Below are positions 42,320-52,454 of a stretch of 64,000 nt of DNA, piece by piece. Source of the stretch: Snuella sedimenti. Its GTDB lineage: Bacteria; Bacteroidota; Bacteroidia; Flavobacteriales; Flavobacteriaceae. How positions within the stretch are numbered: the stretch's first letter is position 1; every line of letters begins with the position of its first letter. The stretch spans positions 62,001 through 126,000 of the forward strand of contig NZ_JAELVQ010000007.1 of assembly GCF_016428595.1 (NCBI RefSeq). The letters run 5' to 3'. A program made the translations under genes and the position numbers. The notes below the pieces were generated by a model. The model saw only the letters and a list, made by a program, of their open reading frames with translations, was not told where the DNA came from and did no database searches.

Positions 42320-43276
42320 ATGAGGGTTTTCTTAATTAGGCTTATATTGTTTTTGTTATTAGTTGCAGGCTCGGTATTCTTTTTATTTAGTCAGGCCGAT
42401 GGGTACTCCGACCCTTATTATTTGAAATTTACGAGTCCAAAACAAAGATCCTTAATATTGGGATCTTCTCGTGCAGCCCAGGGGATTCGTCCTGAAATAA
42501 TAAATAATATTGTAAAGGATTTATCGCTATACAATTATTCGTTTACCATATTGAGTTCGCCATTTGGGAAAGTGTATTATGAAAGTATATTGAAAAAATT
42601 GGATACTCTAAGAAACGGTGGCGTTTTTGTTATTGAAGTAAATCCTTGGTCTATTTCGAGTCATGTTCAGCACCTGGATACCATGCATGGGGTTAGGGAA
42701 GAATCCTTGCATTTAGGTACAACGCAGTATGTTAATGATTGTCCTAATGTGCTCTATTTATTGAAATCATATAAATCGAGGTATGTTAATATTATACAGA
42801 ATAAATTTAGGAAAGGGGAGGTAATGGATATGTTTTTGCATGATGATGGTTGGTTAGAGGTCGATATTGCTATGGATAGTGTTTCTGTAAATAGAAGGAC
42901 ATTATCTAAGCTTGATATTTACAGGGGGTATTTGCAAGATTATCGTTTTTCGGACTGGCGCTATATATGGTTACAGTCTACAGTTTCATTGTTAAAAAAA
43001 TACGGAACGGTTTATTTAATTAGGTTACCGGTACATGAAGAGATGCTTAGGACAGAAGCACAGCTTATACCAGATTTTAATAGTAAAATGGAAAGCTTAT
43101 CTTTAGCTGCAGGAGTTTATTACGTCGATTATAATGATTTACAGGAATCTTTTAGTTTTACAGATGGAAACCATTTGTCTAAAACATCAGCTAGCAACCT
43201 GTCTAAAATGATTGGAGAGCTTATATTGAGTAATAGGAACATATATAACGCAAATGGTGAAATTAGAATTAGATAG
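42320..43276 (+). CDS. SGNH-like membrane-anchored partner of the MBOAT acyltransferase
   Basis: 318 residues. One N-terminal membrane anchor (about 3-24) followed by a periplasmic domain. I-L-G-S-S-R at 46-51 matches block I of SGNH/AlgX/DltD-like proteins and D-G-N-H at 281-284 gives the distal Asp and His. It begins three bases after the MBOAT stop. By analogy with AlgI-AlgJ/X and DltB-DltD it should complete O-acylation of the polymer on the periplasmic side; the acceptor is unknown. Confidence 0.8.
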   Translation: MRVFLIRLILFLLLVAGSVFFLFSQADGYSDPYYLKFTSPKQRSLILGSSRAAQGIRPEIINNIVKDLSLYNYSFTILSSPFGKVYYESILKKLDTLRNGGVFVIEVNPWSISSHVQHLDTMHGVREESLHLGTTQYVNDCPNVLYLLKSYKSRYVNIIQNKFRKGEVMDMFLHDDGWLEVDIAMDSVSVNRRTLSKLDIYRGYLQDYRFSDWRYIWLQSTVSLLKKYGTVYLIRLPVHEEMLRTEAQLIPDFNSKMESLSLAAGVYYVDYNDLQESFSFTDGNHLSKTSASNLSKMIGELILSNRNIYNANGEIRIR

Positions 43277-43279
43277 TAT

Positions 43280-44455
43280 ATGAAAATAGGGTTGGTACTT
43301 TCTAAAACACCGGCTTATTCTGAGACCTTTTTTATATCGAAAATTAAAGGGTTACAGGCAAGTGGTATAGAAGTTGTGTTGTTTGTGCAGTATAAGGCAG
43401 AAGATTTTGTATTGTGTCCGGTATGGGTAGCTCCTAAGGTGTTTAAACGTAACCTATTACGGCAGTTGTTTTCGTTTTTTTTGGTCTTATGTAAAGTATT
43501 AAATCATTACAAGCGATTTCGCTATTTTTTGTTGTTGGAAAAGCGCGCGGGTCGCTCGCTTAAACAGGGGTTAAAAAATGCATATAGTAATGCACATATA
43601 TTAGAGGCCGATCTGGATTGGTTGCATTTTGGCTTTGCAACGATGGCCTTGCAGAGTGAACATGTTGCTAAAGCCATTGGCGCTAATATGGCAGTAAGTT
43701 TTAGGGGGTTCGATTTGGATGTTTATCCTTTAAAATACCCGGGTTGTTACGATCTATTGTGGAAACAGGTTGATAAAGTGCATAGTATATCAATCTATTT
43801 ATTACAAAAGGCTTATGCGTTTGGGTTGCAGAATTCGGTTCCTTATCAGGTAATAACACCGGCTGTGGATTTGTCTCTTTTTAAGGAAAGGCAATTGGCT
43901 ACTAGTCGTGTTGTACATTTAGTAACCGTAGCTCGGTTACATTGGATAAAAGGATTGGAGGCTACTTTGGAAGCTTTAGTGCTGCTAAAGGCGCAAGGGT
44001 TTGAATTTAAATATACGATTATTGGAAGTGGTCCAGAGTATGAGGCCTTAATGTTTGCCATATACCAACTTGGGTTGACAGCTCACGTTGACTTGGTTGG
44101 CAAACTGTCGCATAAAGCTACTTTGGAGCTGCTTTCTAAAGCTGATATTTATATACAGTACAGTTATTCGGAAGGTTTTTGTAATGCGGTACTGGAAGCT
44201 CAGGTCATGGGATTGTTATGTGTTGTATCGGATGGCGGTGGCTTGCCTGAAAATGTAATAGATGGAAAAACTGGATGGGTGGTGCCAAGGGGGAATCCTA
44301 GGTTGTTGTTTGAATGTATCACTACAATTTTAAAGGCCTCTGAAGATGAGCGATCTGAGATAAGGTGTCGGGCGAAATCAAGGGTATTAAAGGAATTTAA
44401 CATGCAAAGTCAGCATGTAGCATTTAAAAATTTTTATGAAACATCTATTAGTTAA
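43280..44455 (+). CDS. GT4 glycosyltransferase
   Basis: 391 residues. V-A-R-L-H-W-I-K-G-L-E-A-T-L-E near 217, G-S-G-P-E-Y-E-A-L and S-E-G-F-C-N-A-V-L-E-A-Q-V-M-G near 303 are the donor-site motifs. Close in organisation to the proteins at 35785 and 46805. It overlaps the FkbM gene by 20 bases. Confidence 0.9.
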   Translation: MKIGLVLSKTPAYSETFFISKIKGLQASGIEVVLFVQYKAEDFVLCPVWVAPKVFKRNLLRQLFSFFLVLCKVLNHYKRFRYFLLLEKRAGRSLKQGLKNAYSNAHILEADLDWLHFGFATMALQSEHVAKAIGANMAVSFRGFDLDVYPLKYPGCYDLLWKQVDKVHSISIYLLQKAYAFGLQNSVPYQVITPAVDLSLFKERQLATSRVVHLVTVARLHWIKGLEATLEALVLLKAQGFEFKYTIIGSGPEYEALMFAIYQLGLTAHVDLVGKLSHKATLELLSKADIYIQYSYSEGFCNAVLEAQVMGLLCVVSDGGGLPENVIDGKTGWVVPRGNPRLLFECITTILKASEDERSEIRCRAKSRVLKEFNMQSQHVAFKNFYETSIS

Positions 44456-45290
44456 AATATATACAATGATCCCTGATGCTATCAAGCGGTCCTTAAGCCA
44501 AAAAGTTGGATTTAGGCGTTTTAGTTCATTTTTTTTACGGCCGGGTGGTACGTACCGCGAAGTACCCGTTGTTATCAAAAAACAATACGGAGATGAGCAG
44601 GTGGTATTTAAATTTTACGCTTCTGTTAAAACAGGAGCAAGAGCACTGCGATCTGGTATTGAAACTAAGCTGATAACTAATTTAATACATTTATTGGCAA
44701 ATAAGGTTAATAGTGGTCAGGATGTAATAGGATTAGACATTGGTGCTAATTTTGGATATTTGAGTCTGGTGTGGTCGCAAACACTTTGTAAACATGGGGG
44801 ATGTGTCTACGCATTTGAGCCTAATCCGAAAGTTTTTTCAAGTTTTAGCAAGTCTGTAAGAAGTAATGGACTGGAGGATCGTATTAAGCTTCAAAACAAA
44901 GTAGTAGGAGTTAAAAATGGAAAGGTTGAACTGTATTTAAACAATGCCACTTCTAATGTTGTTAATGATGCTGAAACCATGGTAGGGAGTAAGACAGGAA
45001 GTATCATGATGGACATGGTTACATTGGATGCCTTTGTAAGAACTCATGGCATTACGACTTGTGATTTTATAAAGATTGATGTGGATGGTATTGAATTGGA
45101 TATTCTGGAAGGTAGTAAAGTAATCTTAGAAACATTTAAACCCATATTTGTTGTGGAAACGAATGACGATACCCGTATAATAGACTTTTTTAAATTGCAT
45201 GATTATAAGGTTTTGGATATGAACTTAGTTGAATACCAAATGAAAAACCCTTTGCCTCCTAATGTTTTTTGTGTTCCTAAACAGGTTTAA
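44436..45290 (+). CDS. FkbM family methyltransferase
   Basis: 284 residues. The SAM-binding motif G-L-D-I-G-A-N-F-G-Y (about 103-112), F-E-P-N-P near 130, and I-K-I-D-V-D-G-I-E near 210 are FkbM hallmarks. It most likely O-methylates a sugar of the chain; a terminal methyl could be the cap read by the Wzt C-terminal domain, which is inference. Translation starts inside the upstream transferase gene. Confidence 0.9.
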   Translation: MKHLLVKIYTMIPDAIKRSLSQKVGFRRFSSFFLRPGGTYREVPVVIKKQYGDEQVVFKFYASVKTGARALRSGIETKLITNLIHLLANKVNSGQDVIGLDIGANFGYLSLVWSQTLCKHGGCVYAFEPNPKVFSSFSKSVRSNGLEDRIKLQNKVVGVKNGKVELYLNNATSNVVNDAETMVGSKTGSIMMDMVTLDAFVRTHGITTCDFIKIDVDGIELDILEGSKVILETFKPIFVVETNDDTRIIDFFKLHDYKVLDMNLVEYQMKNPLPPNVFCVPKQV

Positions 45291-45310
45291 CCGTTTATTT
45301 CTAGGTTGGG

Positions 45311-45366
45311 AACTCCCCTTTCTTCCGCTTCGTGAAATTCATTCCCTCCTTGAGAAAAGAGGGGAG
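45311..45366. repeat. Dispersed CTCCCCT...AGGGGAG hairpin, copy 6
   Basis: A diverged copy of the element at 35675 in the 186-base gap between the FkbM and next transferase genes. The stem is weaker here (ATTCCCTCCTTGAG replaces ATTCCCCTCTTTGGG). Confidence 0.65.
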
Positions 45367-45476
45367 TTTTAAAAAAAAAGTGAATTCGTGATCGTGCGTA
45401 TATCGCTTTTACTATTTTTAACCGACCATACCACATAGAAAAGAAACACCAATGATTATAAAAATACTTTTGGGAG

Positions 45477-46805
45477 ATGCTGTTTGAGTTTTTAAGATAC
45501 CTACAACCTACTCATTACTTTGCATTGCAACGGCAGTCAAGTTATTTTGTTTACCCTGATCCGAGTACCTTACCGGAAACGGTCTTAAGTCAATTGGAGT
45601 CAGATTCGGACTTTGTGGATAATCGGTCTACCCAATACGATTTAGCCTGGCAGGCTATTCATAAAGGCTATATTGGGGGAGCAAAAACTTTAAGTAATAT
45701 AGAAGCTGTTCCTTTACAAGATGAGTATCGTTTTATTGGAAAGTATTTTAACCGTGTCTGGGTGGCTTATGTATTGCTAATACGTATCCTTAGCTTTAAG
45801 AATCCGGTAAGGGAACTGCGCGCATGGAGAGCATCCCGACATGTAAAACGCAGTACATATTTAAAACAGCCTGTACATTACCCCGATTGGGAGACCTTCG
45901 AATCGAAATTATTAGAAAGTGCGCCCAGGGTGTCGGTTATCATTCCTACGTTGAATCGATATACCTGGCTTAAGGATGTGCTGCACGATCTCGAACAACA
46001 GGATTATAAAAACTTTGAAGTACTGATAGTGGATCAGTCAGAGCCTTATGATACTTCTTTTTACAAGGACTTTAAATTGAACATAGCAGTGCGTTACCAA
46101 AAGGAAAAGGCACTGTGGTTGGCTCGTAATACCGCCATTAAACAAGCACAAGGCGATTGTTTGTTGTTTTTTGATGATGATAGCCGGGTGGCGCCCGACT
46201 GGATTGCGATGCATTTAAAATGTTTGGATTTTTTTAAAGCCGATGTGTCTTCGGGGGTGTCCATATCTAAAGTAGGCGCTGAGGTACCTGCGCATTACCG
46301 ATTCTTTAAGGTAAGCGATCAGCTGGATACAGGTAATGCCTTGGTAAAAAGATATGTGTTTGAACGTGTGGGATTGTTTGATCGCCAGTTCGAAAAACAG
46401 CGTATGGGGGATGGTGAATTTGGTTTGCGTGTGTATTTAAACGATTTTTTAAATGTGTCGAATCCCTATGCCAAGCGCTTGCACTTAAAGGTAGATCGTG
46501 GTGGTTTAAGGGATATGGGGAGCTGGGATGCTTTTCGTACCAAGGCTTGGTTTGCGCCACGTCCTATACCGAGTGTGCTGTATTTTTTTAGACATTATTT
46601 CGGTAAAAAGCGGTCTTGCTATGCTTTATTGCGGAGTGTACCATTTTCTATTATGCCATATCGTTTTAAAAAGAACAAACCTATGTTGGTATTGGGAGCC
46701 TTGGTTTGCATAGTTATTTTTCCCTTGGTAGTGTTTCAAGTGTGTAAATCGTGGTACTTGTCGGGTAAAAAACTGAAGATGGGACCACTAATTGAAAGTT
46801 TGTAA
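45477..46805 (+). CDS. GT2 glycosyltransferase with N-terminal extension
   Basis: 442 residues. About 150 residues of unknown type (including a hydrophobic stretch near 95-110) precede the GT-A domain: V-S-V-I-I-P-T-L-N-R-Y-T-W-L, L-I-V-D-Q-S-E-P, A-R-N-T-A-I and F-F-D-D-D-S-R. A G-D-G-E-F-G-L-R acceptor block is near 310 and a membrane segment near 405-425. A membrane-attached transferase acting late in the operon; its stop overlaps the next start by one base. Confidence 0.88.
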   Translation: MLFEFLRYLQPTHYFALQRQSSYFVYPDPSTLPETVLSQLESDSDFVDNRSTQYDLAWQAIHKGYIGGAKTLSNIEAVPLQDEYRFIGKYFNRVWVAYVLLIRILSFKNPVRELRAWRASRHVKRSTYLKQPVHYPDWETFESKLLESAPRVSVIIPTLNRYTWLKDVLHDLEQQDYKNFEVLIVDQSEPYDTSFYKDFKLNIAVRYQKEKALWLARNTAIKQAQGDCLLFFDDDSRVAPDWIAMHLKCLDFFKADVSSGVSISKVGAEVPAHYRFFKVSDQLDTGNALVKRYVFERVGLFDRQFEKQRMGDGEFGLRVYLNDFLNVSNPYAKRLHLKVDRGGLRDMGSWDAFRTKAWFAPRPIPSVLYFFRHYFGKKRSCYALLRSVPFSIMPYRFKKNKPMLVLGALVCIVIFPLVVFQVCKSWYLSGKKLKMGPLIESL

Positions 46806-47920
46806 TGCATTTAAAAGACAAACATATTGTTTTGGTGTGTTCGGAGTTCCCTCCGCAACCAGGAGGCATTGGAACGCATGCGCATCAAGTAGCCAATTAT
46901 TTGTGTCAATCGGGATATCTGGTAACTGTTATTACAGATATGCGCTCGAAGTCTGGGATGGTAGAACGGGATTTTGATGCTGGCTTAGCATTTAAAGTTA
47001 AGCGGATTAAGTGGTGCAGGTGGCGCGTATTAATGTATATAGACCGTCTGTTAACAGTTTTTAAGCAGATTGGGAGGGCATCGATTGTGTTGGCTTCTGG
47101 TAAGTTCTCCTTGTGGAGCGTAGGGCTTTTTAGTTTGTTTTTTAATAGTAAATACATTGCCGTAGTTCACGGTTCTGAGGTCAACTACAAACCTATTTTA
47201 TTGAAGCAATCCGTTACTATGGCCTTGCGTCGTTTTAATAGGGTAATAGCGGTATCGCATTTTACGAAGGGACTTATTGCCAAACTTGGGATTGATCATG
47301 TTGCCGTAATTCCTAATGGTTATGATCCCCACATGTGGCAGCCTAAAATAGAGCAGTCCATAGCTTTGGTTGGGAGCCCTAAATTAATTACCGTGGGGCG
47401 GATATCGGAACGTAAGGGACAGTTGGAGGTGATAAAAAATTTACCTGCGCTATTAGCGTTTTATCCTAATATACATTACCACTGTATTGGGCTTGCTGAT
47501 GCGAATGCGGAATGTTTGGATATGGTCAAAAAGTTAGGTGTTATGGAGCATGTAACATTTCACGGTGTTTTGGACAAGGCAGTTTTGCCCGCTTATGTGG
47601 CTGCTGGTGACATATTTGTGATGTTGAGCACGGAAACAGACCAGGGCGATGTGGAAGGTTTTGGTATTGCCATTATTGAAGCCAATGCCATGGGAGTTCC
47701 AGCTATTGGAACCAAGGATAGTGGTGTTGAGGATGCGATTAATGATGGTGTCTCAGGGTTGCTTGTGCCTCAAAAAGATACAGCGAATTTGAGGGAGGCT
47801 GTTGATACCATATTACAACATAAAGATCGATTTAGGGATGGTGCTTTGGCTTGGGCTGAGCAACATCAGTGGCATCATGTTATAAGGAGGTATGTTGATG
47901 TTGTTGAAGATGGACGTTAG
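46805..47920 (+). CDS. GT4 glycosyltransferase, last gene of the locus
   Basis: 371 residues. C-S-E-F-P-P-Q-P-G-G-I-G-T-H-A near the N-terminus (glycine loop), V-G-R-I-S-E-R-K-G-Q near 198 and E-G-F-G-I-A-I-I-E-A-N-A-M-G near 283 are classical PimA/PimB-like GT4 motifs. The repeat field begins within a few bases after its stop, marking the right edge of the polysaccharide locus. Confidence 0.92.
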   Translation: MHLKDKHIVLVCSEFPPQPGGIGTHAHQVANYLCQSGYLVTVITDMRSKSGMVERDFDAGLAFKVKRIKWCRWRVLMYIDRLLTVFKQIGRASIVLASGKFSLWSVGLFSLFFNSKYIAVVHGSEVNYKPILLKQSVTMALRRFNRVIAVSHFTKGLIAKLGIDHVAVIPNGYDPHMWQPKIEQSIALVGSPKLITVGRISERKGQLEVIKNLPALLAFYPNIHYHCIGLADANAECLDMVKKLGVMEHVTFHGVLDKAVLPAYVAAGDIFVMLSTETDQGDVEGFGIAIIEANAMGVPAIGTKDSGVEDAINDGVSGLLVPQKDTANLREAVDTILQHKDRFRDGALAWAEQHQWHHVIRRYVDVVEDGR

Positions 47921-50900
47921 AAAGTTAAAAGTGAACAGTTAAAAGTGAAAAGTTAGAAGGTTTCAAGTTTCAAGTTAAAAAGTTATGTGTTTTTTGTCTA
48001 GGGTCTAGGGTCTAGGGTCTAGGGTGTTTGGATTTACTGTTTAGAAATACACTGATTACCAACTCTCACTGTATACTTTTACTGAATACTGAATACTGAA
48101 TACTGCTAATGGGTCTTGGGTCTTAGGTCTAGGGTAATGGGTTTGGAGTGGTTATTTTAATTGGTATGATGGGTATCTATAATAATCAATAGGCAATAAT
48201 CAATTGTAAATTAGAAGCTAGTAGTTAGTAGTTAGTAGTTTGAAGATTTTTGTCTAGGGTCTTGATTCTTAAGTTTTAGGTTATTGGTGTTAAGTTATAA
48301 TTGGTCGTAAGTAGGGTTTTGTCAAAAATCAGAAATAATGAGTGAAGGAATGGAATTGCGAAGCGTAGCTTCAAGCATGGAATTCTGAAACGCATGGTGC
48401 TTTAGCAATTTCCTATTTTTGGCTTGATTTTTTGGTTCTTTTGTATCAAGACAAAAGGAACGGCATGGAGTTGTTACTTTACTTTTTTCCATCGCAGGAA
48501 TGGACTAGAGGCCAGAAGCCAGAAGTTGGAAGTTAAAAGTTGAAGTTTCAAGGTTTTGGGTCTTAGGTGTTGGGAATTTACTGTTTAGAAATGCACTGAT
48601 TACCAACTCTCACTGTATACTTTTACTGAATACTGAATACTGAATACTGAATACTGCTAATGGGTCTTAGGTCTTGGGTCTAGGGTAATGGGGGTTGGAG
48701 TGGTTGTTTTAATTGGTATGATGGGTATTTATAATAATCAATAGGCAATAGTCAATTGTAAATTGGAGGCTAGAAGCCAGAATCTGGAAGTTAAAAGTTG
48801 GGAGTGAAAAAAAAATTAGAAGGTTAGAAGATTTTTGCGTCTTTTGTCTAGGGTGTTTGGATTTACTGTTTAGAAATACACTGATTACCAACTCTCACTG
48901 TATACTTTTACTGAATACTGAATACTGAATACTGCTAATGGGTCTTAGGTAATGGGGGTTGGAGTGGTTGTTTTAATTGGTATGATGGGTATCTATAATA
49001 ATCAATAGGCAATAATCAATTGTAAATTGGGGGCTAGAAGCCAGAATCTGGAAGTTAAAAGTTGGGAGTGGAAAAAAATTAGAAGGTTAGAAGATTTTTG
49101 CGTCTTTTGTCTAGGGTGTTTGGATTTACTGTTTAGAAACGCACTGATTACCAACTCTCACTGTATACTTTTACTGAATACTGAACACTATTAATGGGTC
49201 TAGGGTAATGGGGGTTGGAGTGGTTGTTTTAATTGGTATGATGGGTATTTATAATAATCAATAGGCAATAGTCAATTGTAAATTGGAGGCTAGAAGTTTG
49301 TAGTTTGAAGATTTTTGTCTAGGGTCTTGATTCTTAAGTTTTAGGTTATTGGTGTTAAGTTATAATTGGTCGTAAGTAGGGTTTTGTCAAAAATCAGAAA
49401 TAATGAGTGAAGGAATGGAATTGCGAAGCGTAGCTTTAAGCATGGAATTCTGAAACGCATGGTGCTTTAGCAATTTCCTATTTTAGGCTTGATTTTTTGG
49501 TTCTTTTGTATCAAGACAAAAGGAACGGCATGGAGTTGTTACTTTACTTTTTTCCATCGTAGGAATGGACTAGAGGCCAGAAGCCAGAAGTTAAAAGTTG
49601 AAGTTTCAAGGTTTTGGGTCTAGGGTGTTTGGATTTACTGTTTAGAAACGCATTGATTACCGACTCTCACTGTATACTTTTACTGAATACTGAATACTGA
49701 ATACTGAATACTGAATACTGCTAATGGGTCTTAGGTCTTGGGTCTAGGGTAATGGGTTTGGAGTGGTTGTTTTAATTGGTATGATGGGTATCTATAATAA
49801 TCAATAGGCAATAATCAATTGTAAATTGGAGGCTAGAAGCCAGAAGCTAGAAGCCAGAAGCTAGAAGTTGGGAGTGGAAAAAAAATAGAAGGTTAGAAGA
49901 TTTTTGCGTCTTTTGTCTAGGGTATTTGGATTTACTGTTTAGAAATGCATTGATTACTAACTCTCACTGTATACTTTTACTGAATACTGAATACTGAATA
50001 CTGAATACTGCTAATGGGTCTTAGGTCTTGGGTCTAGGGTAATGGGGGTTGGAGTGGTTATTTTGATTAATATGATGGGTATTTATATAATCAATAGACA
50101 ATAGTCAATTGTAAATTGGAGGCTAGAAGCCAGAAGCCAGAAGCCAGAAGTTGGAAGTTAAAAGTTGAAGTTTCAAGGTTTTGGGTCTTAGGTGTTGGGA
50201 ATTTACTGTTTAGAAATACACTGATTACCAACTCTCACTGTATACTTTTACTGAATACTGAATACTGAATACTGAATACTGCTAATGGGTCTTAGGTCTT
50301 GGGTAGTGGGGTTTGGAGTGGTTGTTTTGATTCGCATGATGGGTATCTATAATAATCAATAGGCAATAATCAATTGTAAATTAGAAGCCAGAAGCCAGAA
50401 GTCGGGAGCTAGAAGTTAGGAGTGAAAAAAAATTAGAAGGTTAGAAGATTTTTGCGTCTTTTGTCTAGGGTGTTGGGAATTTACTGTTTAGAAATGCACT
50501 AATTACTAACTCTTACTGTATACTTTTACTGAATACTGAATACTGAATACTGTTAATAGGTCTTAGGTAATGGGGTTGGAGTGGTTGTTTTAATTGGTAT
50601 GATGGGTATTTATAATAATCAATAGGCAATAGTCAATTGTAAATTGGAGGCTAGCAGTTAGTAGTTTGAAGATTTTTGTCTAGGGTCTTGATTCTTAAGT
50701 TTTAGGTTATTGGTGTTAAGTTATAATTGGTCGTAAGTAGGGTTTTGTCAAAAATCAGAAATAATGAGTGAAGGAATGGAATTGCGAAGCGTAGCTTCAA
50801 GCATGGAATTCTGAAACGCATGGTGCTTTAGCAATTTCCTATTTTTGGCTTGATTTTTTGGTTCTTTTGTATCAAGACAAAAGGAACGGCATGGAGTTGT

Positions 50901-50990
50901 TACTTTACTTTTTTCCATCGCAGGAATGGACTAGAGGCCAGAAGCCAGAAGTTGAAGGTCTCGGATCTTATGTCTTTAAAGTACTTTTGT
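47921..50990. repeat. Higher-order tandem repeat field, 3.1 kb, non-coding
   Basis: A basic unit of about 260-300 bases is repeated eight times; the anchor CTGTATACTTTTACTGAATACTG occurs near 48070, 48613, 48899, 49162, 49671, 49968, 50239 and 50517. Each unit contains a variable run of GAATACTG octamers (about 1 to 5), a TAATGGG...GGAGTGGTTGTTTTAATTGGTATGATGGG core, AATAATCAATAGGCAATA words and AGCCAGAAG words. A longer insert of about 210 bases starting GTTTTGTCAAAAATCAG interrupts it three times (near 48316, 49379 and 50733). No gene or structured RNA was recognised; short frames inside are repeat-derived. Confidence 0.9.
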
Positions 50991-50992
50991 TT

Positions 50993-51041
50993 GTCATTCC
51001 TGTCATCGTTTAGCTTAGCAAAGACGAAAGGCAGGAATGAC
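50993..51041. repeat. Single REP-like inverted repeat
   Basis: GTCATTCCTG and its complement CAGGAATGAC bound a 29-base centre, giving a hairpin of the same GTCATTC class as the 88-bp elements. A second remnant (CCTGTCTGCCGACAGG, then CACTGTACTGCG...GATGACAG) follows at about 51115-51165. The rest of the gap to 51328 is AT-rich and may hold the promoter of the sigma-factor operon, but no exact TAnnTTTG box is present. Confidence 0.7.
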
Positions 51042-51328
51042 AATACCCCTTTGGGTTTATGATGATAAATATAATTCAAATATAAGAATTTGCTTTCTAT
51101 ATAAAAAGATTACCTGCCTGTCTGCCGACAGGTTCACTGTACTGCGTTATGTTCTGGATGACAGAGCACAGATTATTACTAACAATGGATATTCATTGAA
51201 AATAATTTAAATTATAGAATAATTACTTCCCATCATGTTAATTTTAGCTTAAAATACTATGATTTTGCAACACTACATATTTTTTGTCGTCTTTATATAT
51301 GAACTAACTTAAACCAAAAGTATTTCGC

Positions 51329-51880
51329 ATGTTGCAATCAGATATAATTGAAGAATGCAAACAAAATAATCGAAAAGCACAATTGCAGTTATATAGTCAG
51401 TATTGCAATGGTATGTACTGTGTTGCAAAACGTCTTGTAAAAGATGCTAATGATGCTGAAGATGTTGTGCAGGAAGCCTTCATTAAGGCATTTTCTAAAT
51501 TACATCAATATAAGGCAGAAGTTACTTTTGGGATTTGGTTAAAACGTATTGTAGTTAACAAAAGTATCGATTTCCTGAAATCTAAAAAGCAACAGCTTGT
51601 TGCATTAGAAGAGGTGCACCTAAAGGTTATCGATACCGAAGATAACGACAAATGGTTGGTAGACGATGCAATTACATTAAGCGATGTAAAAAAAGCAATT
51701 AACGAATTACCCGAAAAATATCAATATGTGGTGATGCTATACCTTATAGAAGGATACGACCATCAAGAAATATCAGAGATATTAGGTATTTCAGAAGTCG
51801 CATCACGCACGCAGTTATACAGGGGGAAATTACGATTACAAGAACACTTAGCACTTAAAAATTATGGCACGGGACATTAG
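51329..51880 (+). CDS. ECF-type RNA polymerase sigma factor
   Basis: 183 residues. Region 2 (about 20-85) includes D-A-N-D-A-E-D-V-V-Q-E-A-F-I-K-A-F, the core-binding and -10 recognition helix; region 4 (about 125-175) has L-P-E-K-Y-Q-Y-V-V and the helix-turn-helix H-Q-E-I-S-E-I-L-G-I-S-E-V-A-S-R-T. It overlaps the putative anti-sigma gene by 17 bases, the standard pairing. Signal unknown; the secreted protein two genes on is a likely target. Confidence 0.92.
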   Translation: MLQSDIIEECKQNNRKAQLQLYSQYCNGMYCVAKRLVKDANDAEDVVQEAFIKAFSKLHQYKAEVTFGIWLKRIVVNKSIDFLKSKKQQLVALEEVHLKVIDTEDNDKWLVDDAITLSDVKKAINELPEKYQYVVMLYLIEGYDHQEISEILGISEVASRTQLYRGKLRLQEHLALKNYGTGH

Positions 51881-52442
51881 GGAACTGTTTAAGGAAGGGG
51901 CAATGTCATTAAATGAGACAATGCCAGATAACCATCAGGAACGCTTTCTTGAAAAGTTGAATAAAGCTTTACCAGAAGAAAAAAAATACAACTATTCATG
52001 GATTAAGATAGCTGCTAGTATAGTGCTGTTTCTGGGCGTTGGTTTTGGAGCCTATAATTTTTTTCAACCCAATAAGAATATACCAGTTACAGAAGTAGAT
52101 ACAACGACAACGTTAAAAAAAACATTAGGTGATATCTCTCCGGGTCTTAAAAAAGTTGAAGATTATTATTTGGCAAGCATCAATTTAGAATTATCTAAAA
52201 TAAAGTTTACGGCAGAGAATAAAGAACTCTTCGATGGGTATTTAACACAGTTGGGCGAGCTTGATAAAGAGTATAACCGTTTGTCGGTTGAGCTTACTAA
52301 GTCCGGACCAAGTGAACTTACCATTAATGCTTTAATCGACAATCTAAAGTACCGCTTAAATCTGTTGTATCGTTTAAGAGAGCAAGTAAAAGACCTGAAC
52401 AATACCGAAAATGGTGCTGTATCTCAGGCAGAATCAATCTAA
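51864..52442 (+). CDS. Putative membrane anti-sigma factor
   Basis: 192 residues. A short cytoplasmic N-terminus (about 1-48), one membrane helix (about 50-68: A-A-S-I-V-L-F-L-G-V-G-F-G-A-Y-N), and an extracytoplasmic helical part rich in Leu, Lys and Glu. No zinc-binding H-x3-C-x2-C motif is visible. Topology and the overlap with the sigma gene are the grounds for the call; the residues contacting sigma cannot be named. Confidence 0.7.
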   Translation: MARDIRELFKEGAMSLNETMPDNHQERFLEKLNKALPEEKKYNYSWIKIAASIVLFLGVGFGAYNFFQPNKNIPVTEVDTTTTLKKTLGDISPGLKKVEDYYLASINLELSKIKFTAENKELFDGYLTQLGELDKEYNRLSVELTKSGPSELTINALIDNLKYRLNLLYRLREQVKDLNNTENGAVSQAESI

Positions 52443-52454
52443 AAAAATCAAAAA

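Noticed and set aside
47921-50990. CRISPR array
   Set aside because: The repeats are long (about 260-300 bases), imperfect and built of simpler words. Unique spacers of constant length between short identical repeats are absent, and no cas genes are near.
50850-51062. 70-codon gene in the satellite field
   Set aside because: Part of the 210-base insert, whose other two copies (near 48316 and 49379) do not keep a matching gene, and it runs on into a REP-like hairpin.
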